Shown here piece by piece: positions 26,820 through 34,363 of a stretch of 64,000 nucleotides of DNA (positions are counted from its first letter, which is position 1; each line of letters starts with the position of its first letter). The stretch is from positions 248,001 to 312,000 of the forward strand of contig CAXXSU010000011.1 in NCBI GenBank assembly GCA_963664465.2. The letters are read 5' to 3'. This stretch comes from CAVOAK01 sp963664465. Lineage in GTDB: Bacteria; Pseudomonadota; Alphaproteobacteria; UBA8366; CAVOAK01. Both the position numbers and the translations under genes were made by a program. The notes under the pieces were generated by a model, which saw nothing but the letters and a program-made list of their open reading frames with translations, had not been told where the DNA came from and made no database searches.

Positions 26820-28175
26820 TTAGCGATCGGTGGCGTACGGATTCCGACCCTTACGCAAGTGGAGGCGCAGGGGAATGCCATCGAGGTCGAACTCGTCGCG
26901 CAGGCGGTTTTCGAGGTAGCGAATATAGCTGTCAGGCACTGACTTTGGCCGCGTCGCCCAGATCGCAAATGTCGGCGGTCGCGCCTTAACCTGAGTGATG
27001 TAGCGCAGCCTGACGGCGCGGCCACGATCCATCCGTGGTGGATGGTCCTCGGAGACCAGGCCAAGCCAGTTGTTGAGCCGGGCTGTTGGAACGCGCCGAT
27101 TCCAGGCACCATAGATGTCTAAGACGGTGTCGAGAAGACGTTCCAGGTTCTGGCCGTTGAGCGCCGATATGGTCACGAACGGAACGCCACGCACTTGCGG
27201 CAACGAGGTTTGCAGCCGATCTCGAAGCCGTTCAAGCGCTGCCTTCTTGTCGGCAACGAGGTCCCATTTGTTAGCGGCAATCACGAGCGCCCGACCCTCT
27301 TCGACGGTTTGCCGGGCAATCGACAAGTCCTGGCGCTCAAGCATCGCCTCAGCATCGAGTACGAGGACCACAACATGCGCAAAGCGGATTGCCCGCTCGG
27401 CATCTCCCACCGACAATTTTTCAAGACTGTCGCTGACACGGGCACGGCGGCGCTGCCCTGCGGTGTCGACCAACCGAAGCGGCTGTAACTTATAGCTCCA
27501 GTCGACAGCAACGGCGTCGCGCGTGACTCCGGCTTCCGGGCCGGTAAGCATGCGCTCCTCGCCAATCAACTTGTTGATCAGCGTCGATTTGCCGACATTC
27601 GGTCGTCCGACAATGGCCAGTTGCAGTGGCGGCGCTTCGCGTTCAACGGCCTGATCTTCGGTCGCGTCTTGCCCCGTACTTGCCTCAGTCCAAGGCAAAA
27701 TTGCAGCAAACAAGTCGGCGAACCCTTCGTTATGTTCGGCGGAGATTGCCACAGGATCACCAAAACCCAAGGCATAGGCCTCGCTGATTCCAGCGATATC
27801 GAACGCGCCTTCGCACTTGTTGGCGACGACGACAACCGGTGAGCTCTGCCGCCGCAGCCAGTCGGCGAAATGACTATCCATGGGTGTAACGCCGGTGCGG
27901 GCGTCAAACAGGAAGATCACCAGATCCGCCTCGGCCACTACGCGATCGGTATGCTCGCGCATGCGCGCTTGTAGCGAATCATCGAACGCCTCTTCAAGTC
28001 CGGCTGTGTCGATAACGCGGAATTCCAGGCCAGCGAGATCGGCCATGCCCTCACGCCAATCGCGCGTAAGCCCCGGCGTTTTGTTGACGATTGCCTGACG
28101 ACGGCCGACTAGCCGATTGAACAGGGTCGACTTACCGACATTGGGCCGGCCGACAATGACTACGGTTTCCACCAT
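26820..28175 (-). CDS. der: ribosome-assembly GTPase Der (EngA)
   Basis: A 451-residue tandem GTPase needed for 50S subunit maturation. Two G domains are seen, each with GRPNVGKST (first at residues 8-16, second near 190), switch DTAG motifs and NKCEG/NKWDL-type base-recognition motifs. A C-terminal KH-like domain ends in LRKGRNPY, the usual Der C-terminus. Cytoplasmic and ribosome-associated. It is downstream of bamB on the same strand with an 85-bp gap; yfgM-bamB-der is a conserved order in Proteobacteria. Confidence 0.97.
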   Translation of the reverse strand: MVETVVIVGRPNVGKSTLFNRLVGRRQAIVNKTPGLTRDWREGMADLAGLEFRVIDTAGLEEAFDDSLQARMREHTDRVVAEADLVIFLFDARTGVTPMDSHFADWLRRQSSPVVVVANKCEGAFDIAGISEAYALGFGDPVAISAEHNEGFADLFAAILPWTEASTGQDATEDQAVEREAPPLQLAIVGRPNVGKSTLINKLIGEERMLTGPEAGVTRDAVAVDWSYKLQPLRLVDTAGQRRRARVSDSLEKLSVGDAERAIRFAHVVVLVLDAEAMLERQDLSIARQTVEEGRALVIAANKWDLVADKKAALERLRDRLQTSLPQVRGVPFVTISALNGQNLERLLDTVLDIYGAWNRRVPTARLNNWLGLVSEDHPPRMDRGRAVRLRYITQVKARPPTFAIWATRPKSVPDSYIRYLENRLRDEFDLDGIPLRLHLRKGRNPYATDR

Positions 28176-28260
28176 TAGGGAGTCTCTAGTGCCGAATATC
28201 CGGTCTTACGACCGGCGCCGCGAATTTCGTCATGAGCGCGGCATGATTGCCCTTCGGATA

Positions 28261-29589
28261 CTAACGCAGCGCGATCAATTGCGCCTTGTCGGTAATAATA
28301 TATAGCGTACCGCCCGCCACGATCGGTGCCAGGGACGTGCCCGCGGGTAGTTTGACACGACCGAGAATCTCTCCCGTATACGGTGAGATCGACAACGCCT
28401 CGCCATAACTTCCAACCACCACAAGCCGATCGCTCACCAGCACCGGCCCTGACCAGTGGATGAGGTCCTCTCTGTTCTTGGCGTCCTCAAACCTCGGCAA
28501 TGGCCTGATCCAGCGAACGCGTCCACCGCGACGCGTGAGGCCGACGAGTTCGGAATCATTGGTGATCAAAAAAATAAAATCGCCGGCAACCCACGGCATC
28601 TCTACGCCGCCTATATTGCGGTCCCAAGCGCGCCCGCCGGTGCGTTGATCGATTGCGACCATGCGGCCCGAATGCGATATGGCAAAGACCAAACCACGGT
28701 CGATCACTGGACGACCTCGAATGTCCGTTAAACTGGAAATCTGATCGAGGCGGCGCAGGGCCGCGAGGTTATCGAACCAAATGACGCGTCCATTTTCGAC
28801 CCGCAGTGCATAGATTTCGCCCGACGAATAGGGCGCCACAACCGTACTACCCGATACCGCGGGGCTGGCCCCACCCAGCAGGCCGGCGGCCTCGGCAAAG
28901 CCAGCATGCGACCACAAAGTTTCACCATTCGCGGCGTTGTAGGCGGTAATTTCGTTATCGATCGTAATCACGTAAATGCGTCCGCCGGTAGCTGTCGGCG
29001 CAGCGCGTATCGGACCGGATGTGGCGCGGCGCCAAATCTCCTGGCCGTTCGCTGCATCGATCGCAAAGATCATCGCGAAGCCGGTGGTTAAGAAAATGCG
29101 GCCGCCATCATGTGCGACGCCACCGCCGAATGCCTCGCGGTCGTTCTTCGGAACTTCGGGATCAAAGCGCCAACGGCGGGCGCCATCGCTCGCATCGTAG
29201 GCACTGACAACAAAGTTCACGTCAACAGCATAAACCGTTCCGTCAGCGACGACAGGCGCAGATAACAGACGTCTATCCCCACCTGAGCCAGCACCGACAT
29301 CGACGCGCCAAACCTCGGTGATGTTGGTCGCGACCTTTAGATGATGCATGGCATGGTCGGGATAGCCGCCAGATTGCGGCCAATCACTGTTCAACTCGGG
29401 CTTCGGCAAATGGATGTCGAGGTCGGCAATCCTTGGGTCAGGCGTAAGGTCACGCTGGAACAGCATGATGGAAATGCGCTCGCCAGGCAGAGGAAGGGCC
29501 TCCTTACCGCCAAGCCACGCGCCACAGGCCGACAACAACAGTGCGGCAGCCACCAGTGCAAGGACCCGAAACCCTGATTTGGCGGTCAT
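28261..29589 (-). CDS. bamB: outer-membrane assembly lipoprotein BamB
   Basis: A 442-residue PQQ-type beta-propeller lipoprotein of the BAM complex. The N-terminus has a lipoprotein signal with lipobox LLLSAC and lipidated Cys22. Repeated blades contain AxDGxxxW-like or GxxYAVD phrases (for example GTVYAVDVNF and GRIYVITIDNE). It assists insertion of outer-membrane proteins. It lies 10 bp downstream of the yfgM-like gene and 85 bp upstream of der, all on one strand. Length is somewhat above the 390 of E. coli, which is normal for alphaproteobacteria. Confidence 0.92.
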   Translation of the reverse strand: MTAKSGFRVLALVAAALLLSACGAWLGGKEALPLPGERISIMLFQRDLTPDPRIADLDIHLPKPELNSDWPQSGGYPDHAMHHLKVATNITEVWRVDVGAGSGGDRRLLSAPVVADGTVYAVDVNFVVSAYDASDGARRWRFDPEVPKNDREAFGGGVAHDGGRIFLTTGFAMIFAIDAANGQEIWRRATSGPIRAAPTATGGRIYVITIDNEITAYNAANGETLWSHAGFAEAAGLLGGASPAVSGSTVVAPYSSGEIYALRVENGRVIWFDNLAALRRLDQISSLTDIRGRPVIDRGLVFAISHSGRMVAIDQRTGGRAWDRNIGGVEMPWVAGDFIFLITNDSELVGLTRRGGRVRWIRPLPRFEDAKNREDLIHWSGPVLVSDRLVVVGSYGEALSISPYTGEILGRVKLPAGTSLAPIVAGGTLYIITDKAQLIALR

Positions 29590-29599
29590 CGGCGCTTAC

Positions 29600-30244
29600 C
29601 TAATTGTCGATCACACGCAACATCTCGGCCGCGCGGGCGCGCATGTTGCGGGGAGCGTTTAGGTCGTCGACCAGTGCCGCAAAGCCGTCACGCGCTTTCG
29701 CCGTCTCGCCGGTGCGCAGGTGCAATACGGAGGTCGTTTCACGCGCCGAGTAGCGCCAGGGGCGGCGCTCCTCGCTGATCGGCTCGAGACGACCGATCAG
29801 CGCCGCCGGATCGCCGGTTGCAGACTGCAGCATCACTGAATACAGCGTTGCCAGTTCGCGCAGCATCTGGTCGGCTGAGGAATCACCTTCGATTCGGTCG
29901 TAAATTTCGCTCGCGGCCGCAGTTTCGCCTTCCTCTGTGCGCAGCGCGGCCTCGCGAAATTGCGCCAGGACAGCGTATCCGCTCGTCCCCTCCTCCTTCA
30001 AAACCGCAAGTTCAGACAATGCCTCGGGAACCCGGTCGGCCTCAGCCAGTTGCAGCGCCGTCAGGAATGCCTCGCTCGATTTCGCTCGCTGGCTCTCCCC
30101 ATACTCGCGCCAACCCACGTTAAAAGCGGTTGCCGCAACAATTAACACAGCAACAGCAATGACAAACTTGCCATAGCGCTGCCAAACCTTTTGCCAGTTG
30201 TCGCGCCGCAGTTCCTCGTCGACTTCGCGAAATATTTCAGACAC
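29600..30244 (-). CDS. YfgM-like tetratricopeptide membrane protein
   Basis: A 214-residue protein of the YfgM / TPR_21 group. It begins SEIFREVDEELRRDNWQKVWQRYG, carries one transmembrane helix at about residues 28-47, and has a periplasmic part with TPR-like helices rich in Ala, Glu and Leu. YfgM in E. coli is an inner-membrane chaperone-network protein that interacts with SecYEG and PpiD. I prefer the GTG at 30244 because homologues start close to SEIF; a TTG at 30256 adds four residues. It precedes bamB by 10 bp, the conserved neighbour. Confidence 0.82.
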   Translation of the reverse strand: MSEIFREVDEELRRDNWQKVWQRYGKFVIAVAVLIVAATAFNVGWREYGESQRAKSSEAFLTALQLAEADRVPEALSELAVLKEEGTSGYAVLAQFREAALRTEEGETAAASEIYDRIEGDSSADQMLRELATLYSVMLQSATGDPAALIGRLEPISEERRPWRYSARETTSVLHLRTGETAKARDGFAALVDDLNAPRNMRARAAEMLRVIDN

Positions 30245-30327
30245 ATCCAACTCCAACGCGCGTTCTGGCTAGGTTCACCGTCGCTAAACCGCGGTGCATA
30301 TCGACCGCCAGCTCAGCAATCGTCACG

Positions 30328-30888
30328 TTATGCAGCATCGCGCCACTTGATAGAGCAACCAATCGAGGCGTTCTGCTGTGCCGGCCCGTTTCCGCTCCGG
30401 CTAATTTCGACCATTGCCTCATACAACTCGCGACGGGCGTCGGCCGCTGCCGGCTGATTCCGAGACGAGTCCAACCGGCCGCGATACTGCAGCTGCAGGT
30501 CACTGTTAAATCCAAAGAAATCGGGGGTGCAAACCGCATCGTAAGCCTGCGCGACCGTCTGCGTGTCGTCGATTACGTAGGGGAAGCCAAATCCATGCTG
30601 CGCTGCGAATTCTTTCATATGCTCGAACGAATCGGTCGGATAGGTATCAACGTCGTTCGGCATTACGGCAATGCTGGCCACGCCATGCGTCTTGAGTTCC
30701 TCACAATCCCTGGCGATCCGGTCGCCGATTGCCTGGACGTAGGGGCAGTGGTTGCAAATGAACATGACGACCGTCCCGTTCGCACCCTTGTACTCGGAAA
30801 GGCGATAGCGATTTCCGTCAACGCCAAGCAGTTCGAAATCCGGTGCCTGCCACCCAACGTCGATCAACGGCTGTTCTGTAGCGACCAT
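30328..30888 (-). CDS. thioredoxin-fold (AhpC/TSA-like) protein
   Basis: A 186-residue cytoplasmic protein with a redoxin domain. The active-site motif is CNHC (Cys45 and Cys48) in FICNHCPYV, preceded by LSEYKGANGTVVMF. PYVIDDTQTVAQAYDAVCTPDFFGF carries the cis-Pro-like position of the fold in its ACxTP segment. This CNHCPYV group is common in bacteria, annotated only as thioredoxin family protein; the physiological partner is unknown. There is no signal peptide. It is separated from the yfgM-like gene by 83 bp on the same strand. Confidence 0.85.
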   Translation of the reverse strand: MVATEQPLIDVGWQAPDFELLGVDGNRYRLSEYKGANGTVVMFICNHCPYVQAIGDRIARDCEELKTHGVASIAVMPNDVDTYPTDSFEHMKEFAAQHGFGFPYVIDDTQTVAQAYDAVCTPDFFGFNSDLQLQYRGRLDSSRNQPAAADARRELYEAMVEISRSGNGPAQQNASIGCSIKWRDAA

Positions 30889-31096
30889 GAAACATCTCCC
30901 TAGCGCGGTAGCATGTCACCAGCATATTTAGGTGATAAAGCCATAGGTTTGAAGTAAATACCATGTCAGCTCGTTGACGCCGGACATCCTGGACTTGCGT
31001 AAGCTTTTCCCTTCGGCCACAATATGTTGGTTGTTCGACCCTTGTGCGCCGTATTTGTGCGTCGATTTGGGCCGACAAAATGCGATACGGTTTGCG

Positions 31097-31435
31097 GTGG
31101 CTAATTCGAAAGTTACTAAAGCGTGTGGAGTCAAAGCGGCTGTTATGTTTGCGGCCGCGGTGCTTATAGCGGCATGCGGCACGGAATCGGTTGCGATCGT
31201 CGGCGCCGGCGTCGCGAGCTTCATTCACACCGACAAGTTTCCGACCGATTACATCGGCGAATTGGCGACCGGCAAACAGTGTGACACATTGGCTGCGATT
31301 AGGACCGGCGCGCCATTTTGTCATGATCCGGTACAGGTGTTTCAACGACCGCTTTATTGTTACCGGTCGCTTGGCGCGATCGAGTGCTACGCAACGCCTG
31401 ATCCCTATGGAACCGGCGCACAGCAGGTAAAGTAG
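31097..31435 (+). CDS. putative small lipoprotein, hypothetical
   Basis: A small protein I do not recognise. A basic N-region followed by a hydrophobic stretch ending in a lipobox, VLIAAC, suggests an envelope lipoprotein. The mature part of about 87 residues contains five more Cys residues (in KQC, FCHD, LYCY and ECYA), so disulfides or metal binding are possible; it ends YGTGAQQVK. The start is uncertain: GTG at 31097 gives a good signal peptide, ATG at 31145 a very short one, and the frame is open back to 30974. It diverges from the thioredoxin-fold gene. Confidence 0.5.
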   Translation: MANSKVTKACGVKAAVMFAAAVLIAACGTESVAIVGAGVASFIHTDKFPTDYIGELATGKQCDTLAAIRTGAPFCHDPVQVFQRPLYCYRSLGAIECYATPDPYGTGAQQVK

Positions 31436-31530
31436 GCGATGCCGCGCTGCACTGCTCATCCCAAGCAGGACCGCAGCGATCGCATGGTTTTCAGCAACCA
31501 CAGATACAAGGCACGCAAGGCGCCAGCGGC

Positions 31531-31872
31531 ATGAGGCATCTGCATAGTCTTGCCGGCTTTAAGAGCAGAAAACGACAGCCGGTATTTTTTGATCGACACG
31601 AATTGCGGCAATTGCTCGAGGTCTATAGTCGGCGCGTTGCGACCGGCGAGTGGAGAGATTACGCAATCGACCACCAAGGCCCCGTCGCCACATTCTCCGT
31701 ATTTCGCAACACCTTTGACACACCGCTTTTCGCCATCGCAAAGCGCGCCAATGGTGTGAACTGCGACTACATCGTCTTCAACGGCTATGAAAAGCTGAGA
31801 CAGGCATCGACGATTAGAGAAGTCCTAACGGTGTTCGAACGGCCGTTGCGACTCGTCTCCTCGCGACGCTAA
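31531..31872 (+). CDS. DUF2794 family protein
   Basis: A 113-residue protein matching the alphaproteobacterial DUF2794 pattern: FFDRHELRQLLEVYSRRV, the strongly conserved GEWRDYAID, then FSVFRNTFDTPLFAIAKR and a closing TVFERPLRLVSSRR. Function is unknown; members are small, soluble and nearly restricted to Alphaproteobacteria, which supports the taxonomic reading of the window. The start at 31531 leaves a basic N-terminus of about 17 residues before the conserved part. An IS1380-family element begins 24 bp after its stop, so the gene itself is intact. Confidence 0.8.
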   Translation: MRHLHSLAGFKSRKRQPVFFDRHELRQLLEVYSRRVATGEWRDYAIDHQGPVATFSVFRNTFDTPLFAIAKRANGVNCDYIVFNGYEKLRQASTIREVLTVFERPLRLVSSRR

Positions 31873-31896
31873 CAGCGAACGGCAAGCGCATCCTAG

Positions 31897-33494
31897 CCCG
31901 GATTATTCACGGCACGGCGTGAAAGAGGTGGTGAGCGTGGATTAAACTGTTGAGATTCCGTATGATTCTGGTGTCTGGCCAAGACCATACGGCAACAGGG
32001 AAACCCGGCTCACCATGGATGAGATTACCGCCTATCTCCCCGGACTGTCACCCGTCGAGAACAAGGAACTGTGCGTCCGGTTCGCCGGCGGCCGGCTGTC
32101 GTCGGACGGCGGCGTGCTGGTGCTGCGCGAGATCGAGAAGCGTCTCGGCCTTGCCGCGCGCCTAGCCGGTTGCCTGTCCGATGCGCGCGATCCAGCGAGC
32201 ACCACCCACTCATACGCCGACATGATCGGGGCGCGCATGTTCGCCATCGCCTGCGGATACGAGGATTGCGACGACCTCGACGTGCTGCGCTTCGATCCGG
32301 CGTTCAAGCTGGCCTGTGGTCGCCTGCCCGAGAGCGGTCGCGATCTGATGTCGCAGCCGACCTTGTCCAGGCTCGAGAACGCCCCATCATGGCGCGAACT
32401 GGCGCGCATGGGGCTGACGATGATCGATCTGTTTTGCGACAGCTTCGAGCGCGTGCCCCAACGCATCGTGCTCGACATTGACGATACCCCTGATGCCGTC
32501 CACGGCGGCCAGCAACTGGCACTGTTCAACGCCCATTACGACGAGTACTGCTTTCAGCCCATCCACATCTTCGACGCGGCGACCGCCAAGCCGGTGCTGT
32601 CGCTGCTGCGTCCGGGCAAGCGGCCATCTGGTGACGAGGCGGCGCGGGTCTTGCGCCACGTCATCGGCCGCATCCGGCGCCATTGGCCCCGGGTCGAGAT
32701 CGCGGTGCGTGGCGACGGCCATTACGGCACGCCCGAGGTCATGGACCTGCTGGAGGATCAGGGCCACGGCTACATTCTCGGGCTTCCCGGCAACGCCCGG
32801 CTGAGCGAGATCGGCCAGCCGTGGTGCGAGGACGCGGCGCTGCGCCGGGTGCAATCAGGCAAGGACAAGGTGCGCCGTTTCTTCCAGACCGGCTACCAGG
32901 CCAAAAGCTGGTCACGCGAGCGCAAGGTCGTTGCCCGCGTCGAGGCCACCGCAAGGGGGACGGATGTCCGCTTCGTCGTCACCAACCTGCCGGGCCGCGC
33001 CAAATTGCTCTACGAGAGGGTCTATTGCGCCCGTGGCCGGATGGAAAACATGATCAAGGAGCACAAGCTCTACACCAAATCCGACCGCACCTCGTGTCAC
33101 CGATGGGAAGCCAACCAGTTCCGGCTGTTCCTGCACACCGCCGCCTATTGGCTGCTGCATCAGTTGCGCCGGACCGCGCCCCGCCGCTCGCCGTGGCGCA
33201 CCGCGACGTTCGAGACGCTACGACGGGCATTCCTCAAGATCGCCGTGCGCATCGAGGAGCTCAACACTCGCATCAAGATCGCCCTGCCCTCGGCCTACCC
33301 ATATCGCAACGCCCTGATCGCGATGGCCGCCTCCATCGCCGCACAAGGCCCCTGATCCTAGCGGCGCGTGCCGCCGGATGAACCTCGAACGTCAATCTCC
33401 AACCCGTAACGAAAACCCGCCCCGAAAGCCGCCGTCAACCCGGCCGATACCGCTCGCCTCGCTCAAATCGGCCGCCAAGCGTGAATAATGCGGG
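31897..33494 (+). mobile_element. IS1380-family insertion sequence
   Basis: Terminal inverted repeats CCCGGATTATTCACG at 31897-31911 and the complement of CCCGCATTATTCACG at 33480-33494 differ at one position. Both ends are flanked by CTAG (31893-31896 and 33495-33498), consistent with a 4-bp target duplication. One intact transposase fills most of the element. Length of about 1.6 kb fits the family. It lies directly after the DUF2794 gene. Confidence 0.88.
32015..33355 (+). CDS. IS1380-family transposase
   Basis: A 446-residue DDE transposase of the IS1380 group. The N-terminal RFAGGRLSSDGGVLVLREIE is diagnostic. Catalytic acids are expected in VLDIDDTPDAVHG and RGDGHYGTPEVMD, with the family's YCARGRMENMIKEHK segment containing the last Glu. 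The frame is uninterrupted, so the enzyme may be active. GC content is visibly higher than in flanking DNA. The start at 32015 (ATG) leaves about 118 bp between the left end and the gene, where its promoter should be. Confidence 0.93.
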   Translation: MDEITAYLPGLSPVENKELCVRFAGGRLSSDGGVLVLREIEKRLGLAARLAGCLSDARDPASTTHSYADMIGARMFAIACGYEDCDDLDVLRFDPAFKLACGRLPESGRDLMSQPTLSRLENAPSWRELARMGLTMIDLFCDSFERVPQRIVLDIDDTPDAVHGGQQLALFNAHYDEYCFQPIHIFDAATAKPVLSLLRPGKRPSGDEAARVLRHVIGRIRRHWPRVEIAVRGDGHYGTPEVMDLLEDQGHGYILGLPGNARLSEIGQPWCEDAALRRVQSGKDKVRRFFQTGYQAKSWSRERKVVARVEATARGTDVRFVVTNLPGRAKLLYERVYCARGRMENMIKEHKLYTKSDRTSCHRWEANQFRLFLHTAAYWLLHQLRRTAPRRSPWRTATFETLRRAFLKIAVRIEELNTRIKIALPSAYPYRNALIAMAASIAAQGP

Positions 33495-33585
33495 CTAGAT
33501 AGCTGTTTCGGGCGTTCGGCTGCTCAAATAGGCCGACGCAAGCGAAATCAGAATCAAAACATATGAGAACTCTCCAACCGCCGGA

Positions 33586-33616
33586 TTGACGGATGCCGGA
33601 TGTTCCTGTTATGTTC
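33586..33616 (+). promoter_or_regulatory. promoter with LexA-type box before the zinc-ribbon gene
   Basis: TTGACG (33586-33591) and TATGTT (33610-33615) form a -35/-10 pair with an 18-nt spacer. Over the -10 lies GTTCCTGTTATGTTC (33602-33616), an exact GTTC-N7-GTTC box. It matches the box before dnaB at 14 of 15 positions. A repressor bound here would block the promoter. The first gene downstream is the small zinc-ribbon protein. Confidence 0.6.
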
Positions 33617-33686
33617 TATCCTTCAAAATGGCTCGCGAACTTAATTTGGAGGTCAGTGCGTGGATCTCTGCGATGGGGTGGGCGCT

Positions 33687-33732
33687 GTGGGACAAACGCA
33701 CAAGTCCGGGTGGGACAAACGCACATGTCCGG
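33687..33732. repeat. 23-bp tandem duplication
   Basis: Two adjacent 23-bp copies, 33687-33709 and 33710-33732, start GTGGGACAAACGCACA and differ at one base. The second copy contains the ATG of the zinc-ribbon protein. It could be a replication-slippage duplication or the remnant of an IS end; no transposase belongs to it. Confidence 0.8.
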
Positions 33733-33970
33733 CGTGAAAAGAGAGTTCATAGACATCGCCGAGCGGCGGCGGCATGCGCCGGTTCTCGGGGACCTGTTGC
33801 GGCGATGCGCCAATGTATTTTGCTGGTGCAATCGCTGCGGTCATGAAGGAATCGTTCCGGCTGCCCAGTTGATTGCGCAGTTGGGGCCCGAGTTTCCCGT
33901 GCCCGACGTCGGCATCCACGTACGATGCACAGGCTGCGGTTCGAAGGATATCGCCACGCGACCGACCTAA
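33725..33970 (+). CDS. small zinc-ribbon-like protein, hypothetical
   Basis: An 81-residue protein beginning MSGVKREFIDIAERRR. Two Cys pairs, in FCWCNRCGHEG and RCTGCGSKDIATRP, are separated by about 30 residues and should bind one zinc ion. Similar small ribbon proteins, also with a CWCNRC-like first knuckle and ending in ATRP, occur in alphaproteobacteria as hypotheticals. Start is uncertain: the frame is open upstream, and a GTG at 33656 lies just after GGAGG but only 3 nt away. An upstream promoter overlaps a LexA-type box, so SOS control is possible. It lies between two IS elements. Confidence 0.6.
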   Translation: MSGVKREFIDIAERRRHAPVLGDLLRRCANVFCWCNRCGHEGIVPAAQLIAQLGPEFPVPDVGIHVRCTGCGSKDIATRPT

Positions 33971-34176
33971 CTATCGAGTCTCGGCGGTCCCTGGCTGTTG
34001 GCAGGTGCGGCCCGGGCCAAATTTATTTCCCGCCAAGACTTATTCACCTTCACCCAAGTTCACAGATGCCGCGCGTCACGCCGTTTGTGACTCAAAATGG
34101 CTTGAGGCGCCAAGGAACACAGGATATAGTAGTTTTCTCTTGGCAAACCACTATATATCTGGATGTGAGGGTCGAG

Positions 34177-34363
34177 ATGGAGTGGACGGATACACGCGCA
34201 GCAAAGTTAGGAAAATTGTGGGGTGAAGGGCTTTCAGCAAGCCAGATCGCTGATCGGCTTGGCGGAACGACCCGTAACGCCGTGATCGGTTAGGCCCATC
34301 GCCTTGGGCTCAAATCACGCCCCTCGCCGATCAAACGCGAGACCGACAACATCACCATGTTAA
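34177..34363 (+). pseudogene. gcrA: gcrA-like cell cycle regulator, amber codon and IS truncation
   Basis: The frame from ATG 34177 starts MEWTDTRAAKLGKLWGEGLS and continues to NAVIG, the DNA-binding N-terminus of GcrA, which with CcrM methylation controls cell-cycle genes in alphaproteobacteria. Next comes TAG (34291-34293), where GcrA normally has Lys, and then in the same frame AHRLGLKSRPSPIKRE, again GcrA-like. A single AAG to TAG change explains the stop. The rest of the gene is missing because an IS5-family element begins at 34364. At least two lesions therefore inactivate this copy; a working gcrA should exist elsewhere. Confidence 0.75.

Noticed and set aside
32683..33381. Second plus-strand frame of 232 codons inside the IS1380 transposase
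   Set aside because: It is an out-of-frame shadow of the transposase, with a composition dominated by Arg, Ala and Gly.
33660..33737. 25-codon GTG-initiated peptide upstream of the zinc-ribbon gene
   Set aside because: It is made largely from the 23-bp duplication and has no recognisable protein character; spacing to GGAGG is good but that alone is weak.
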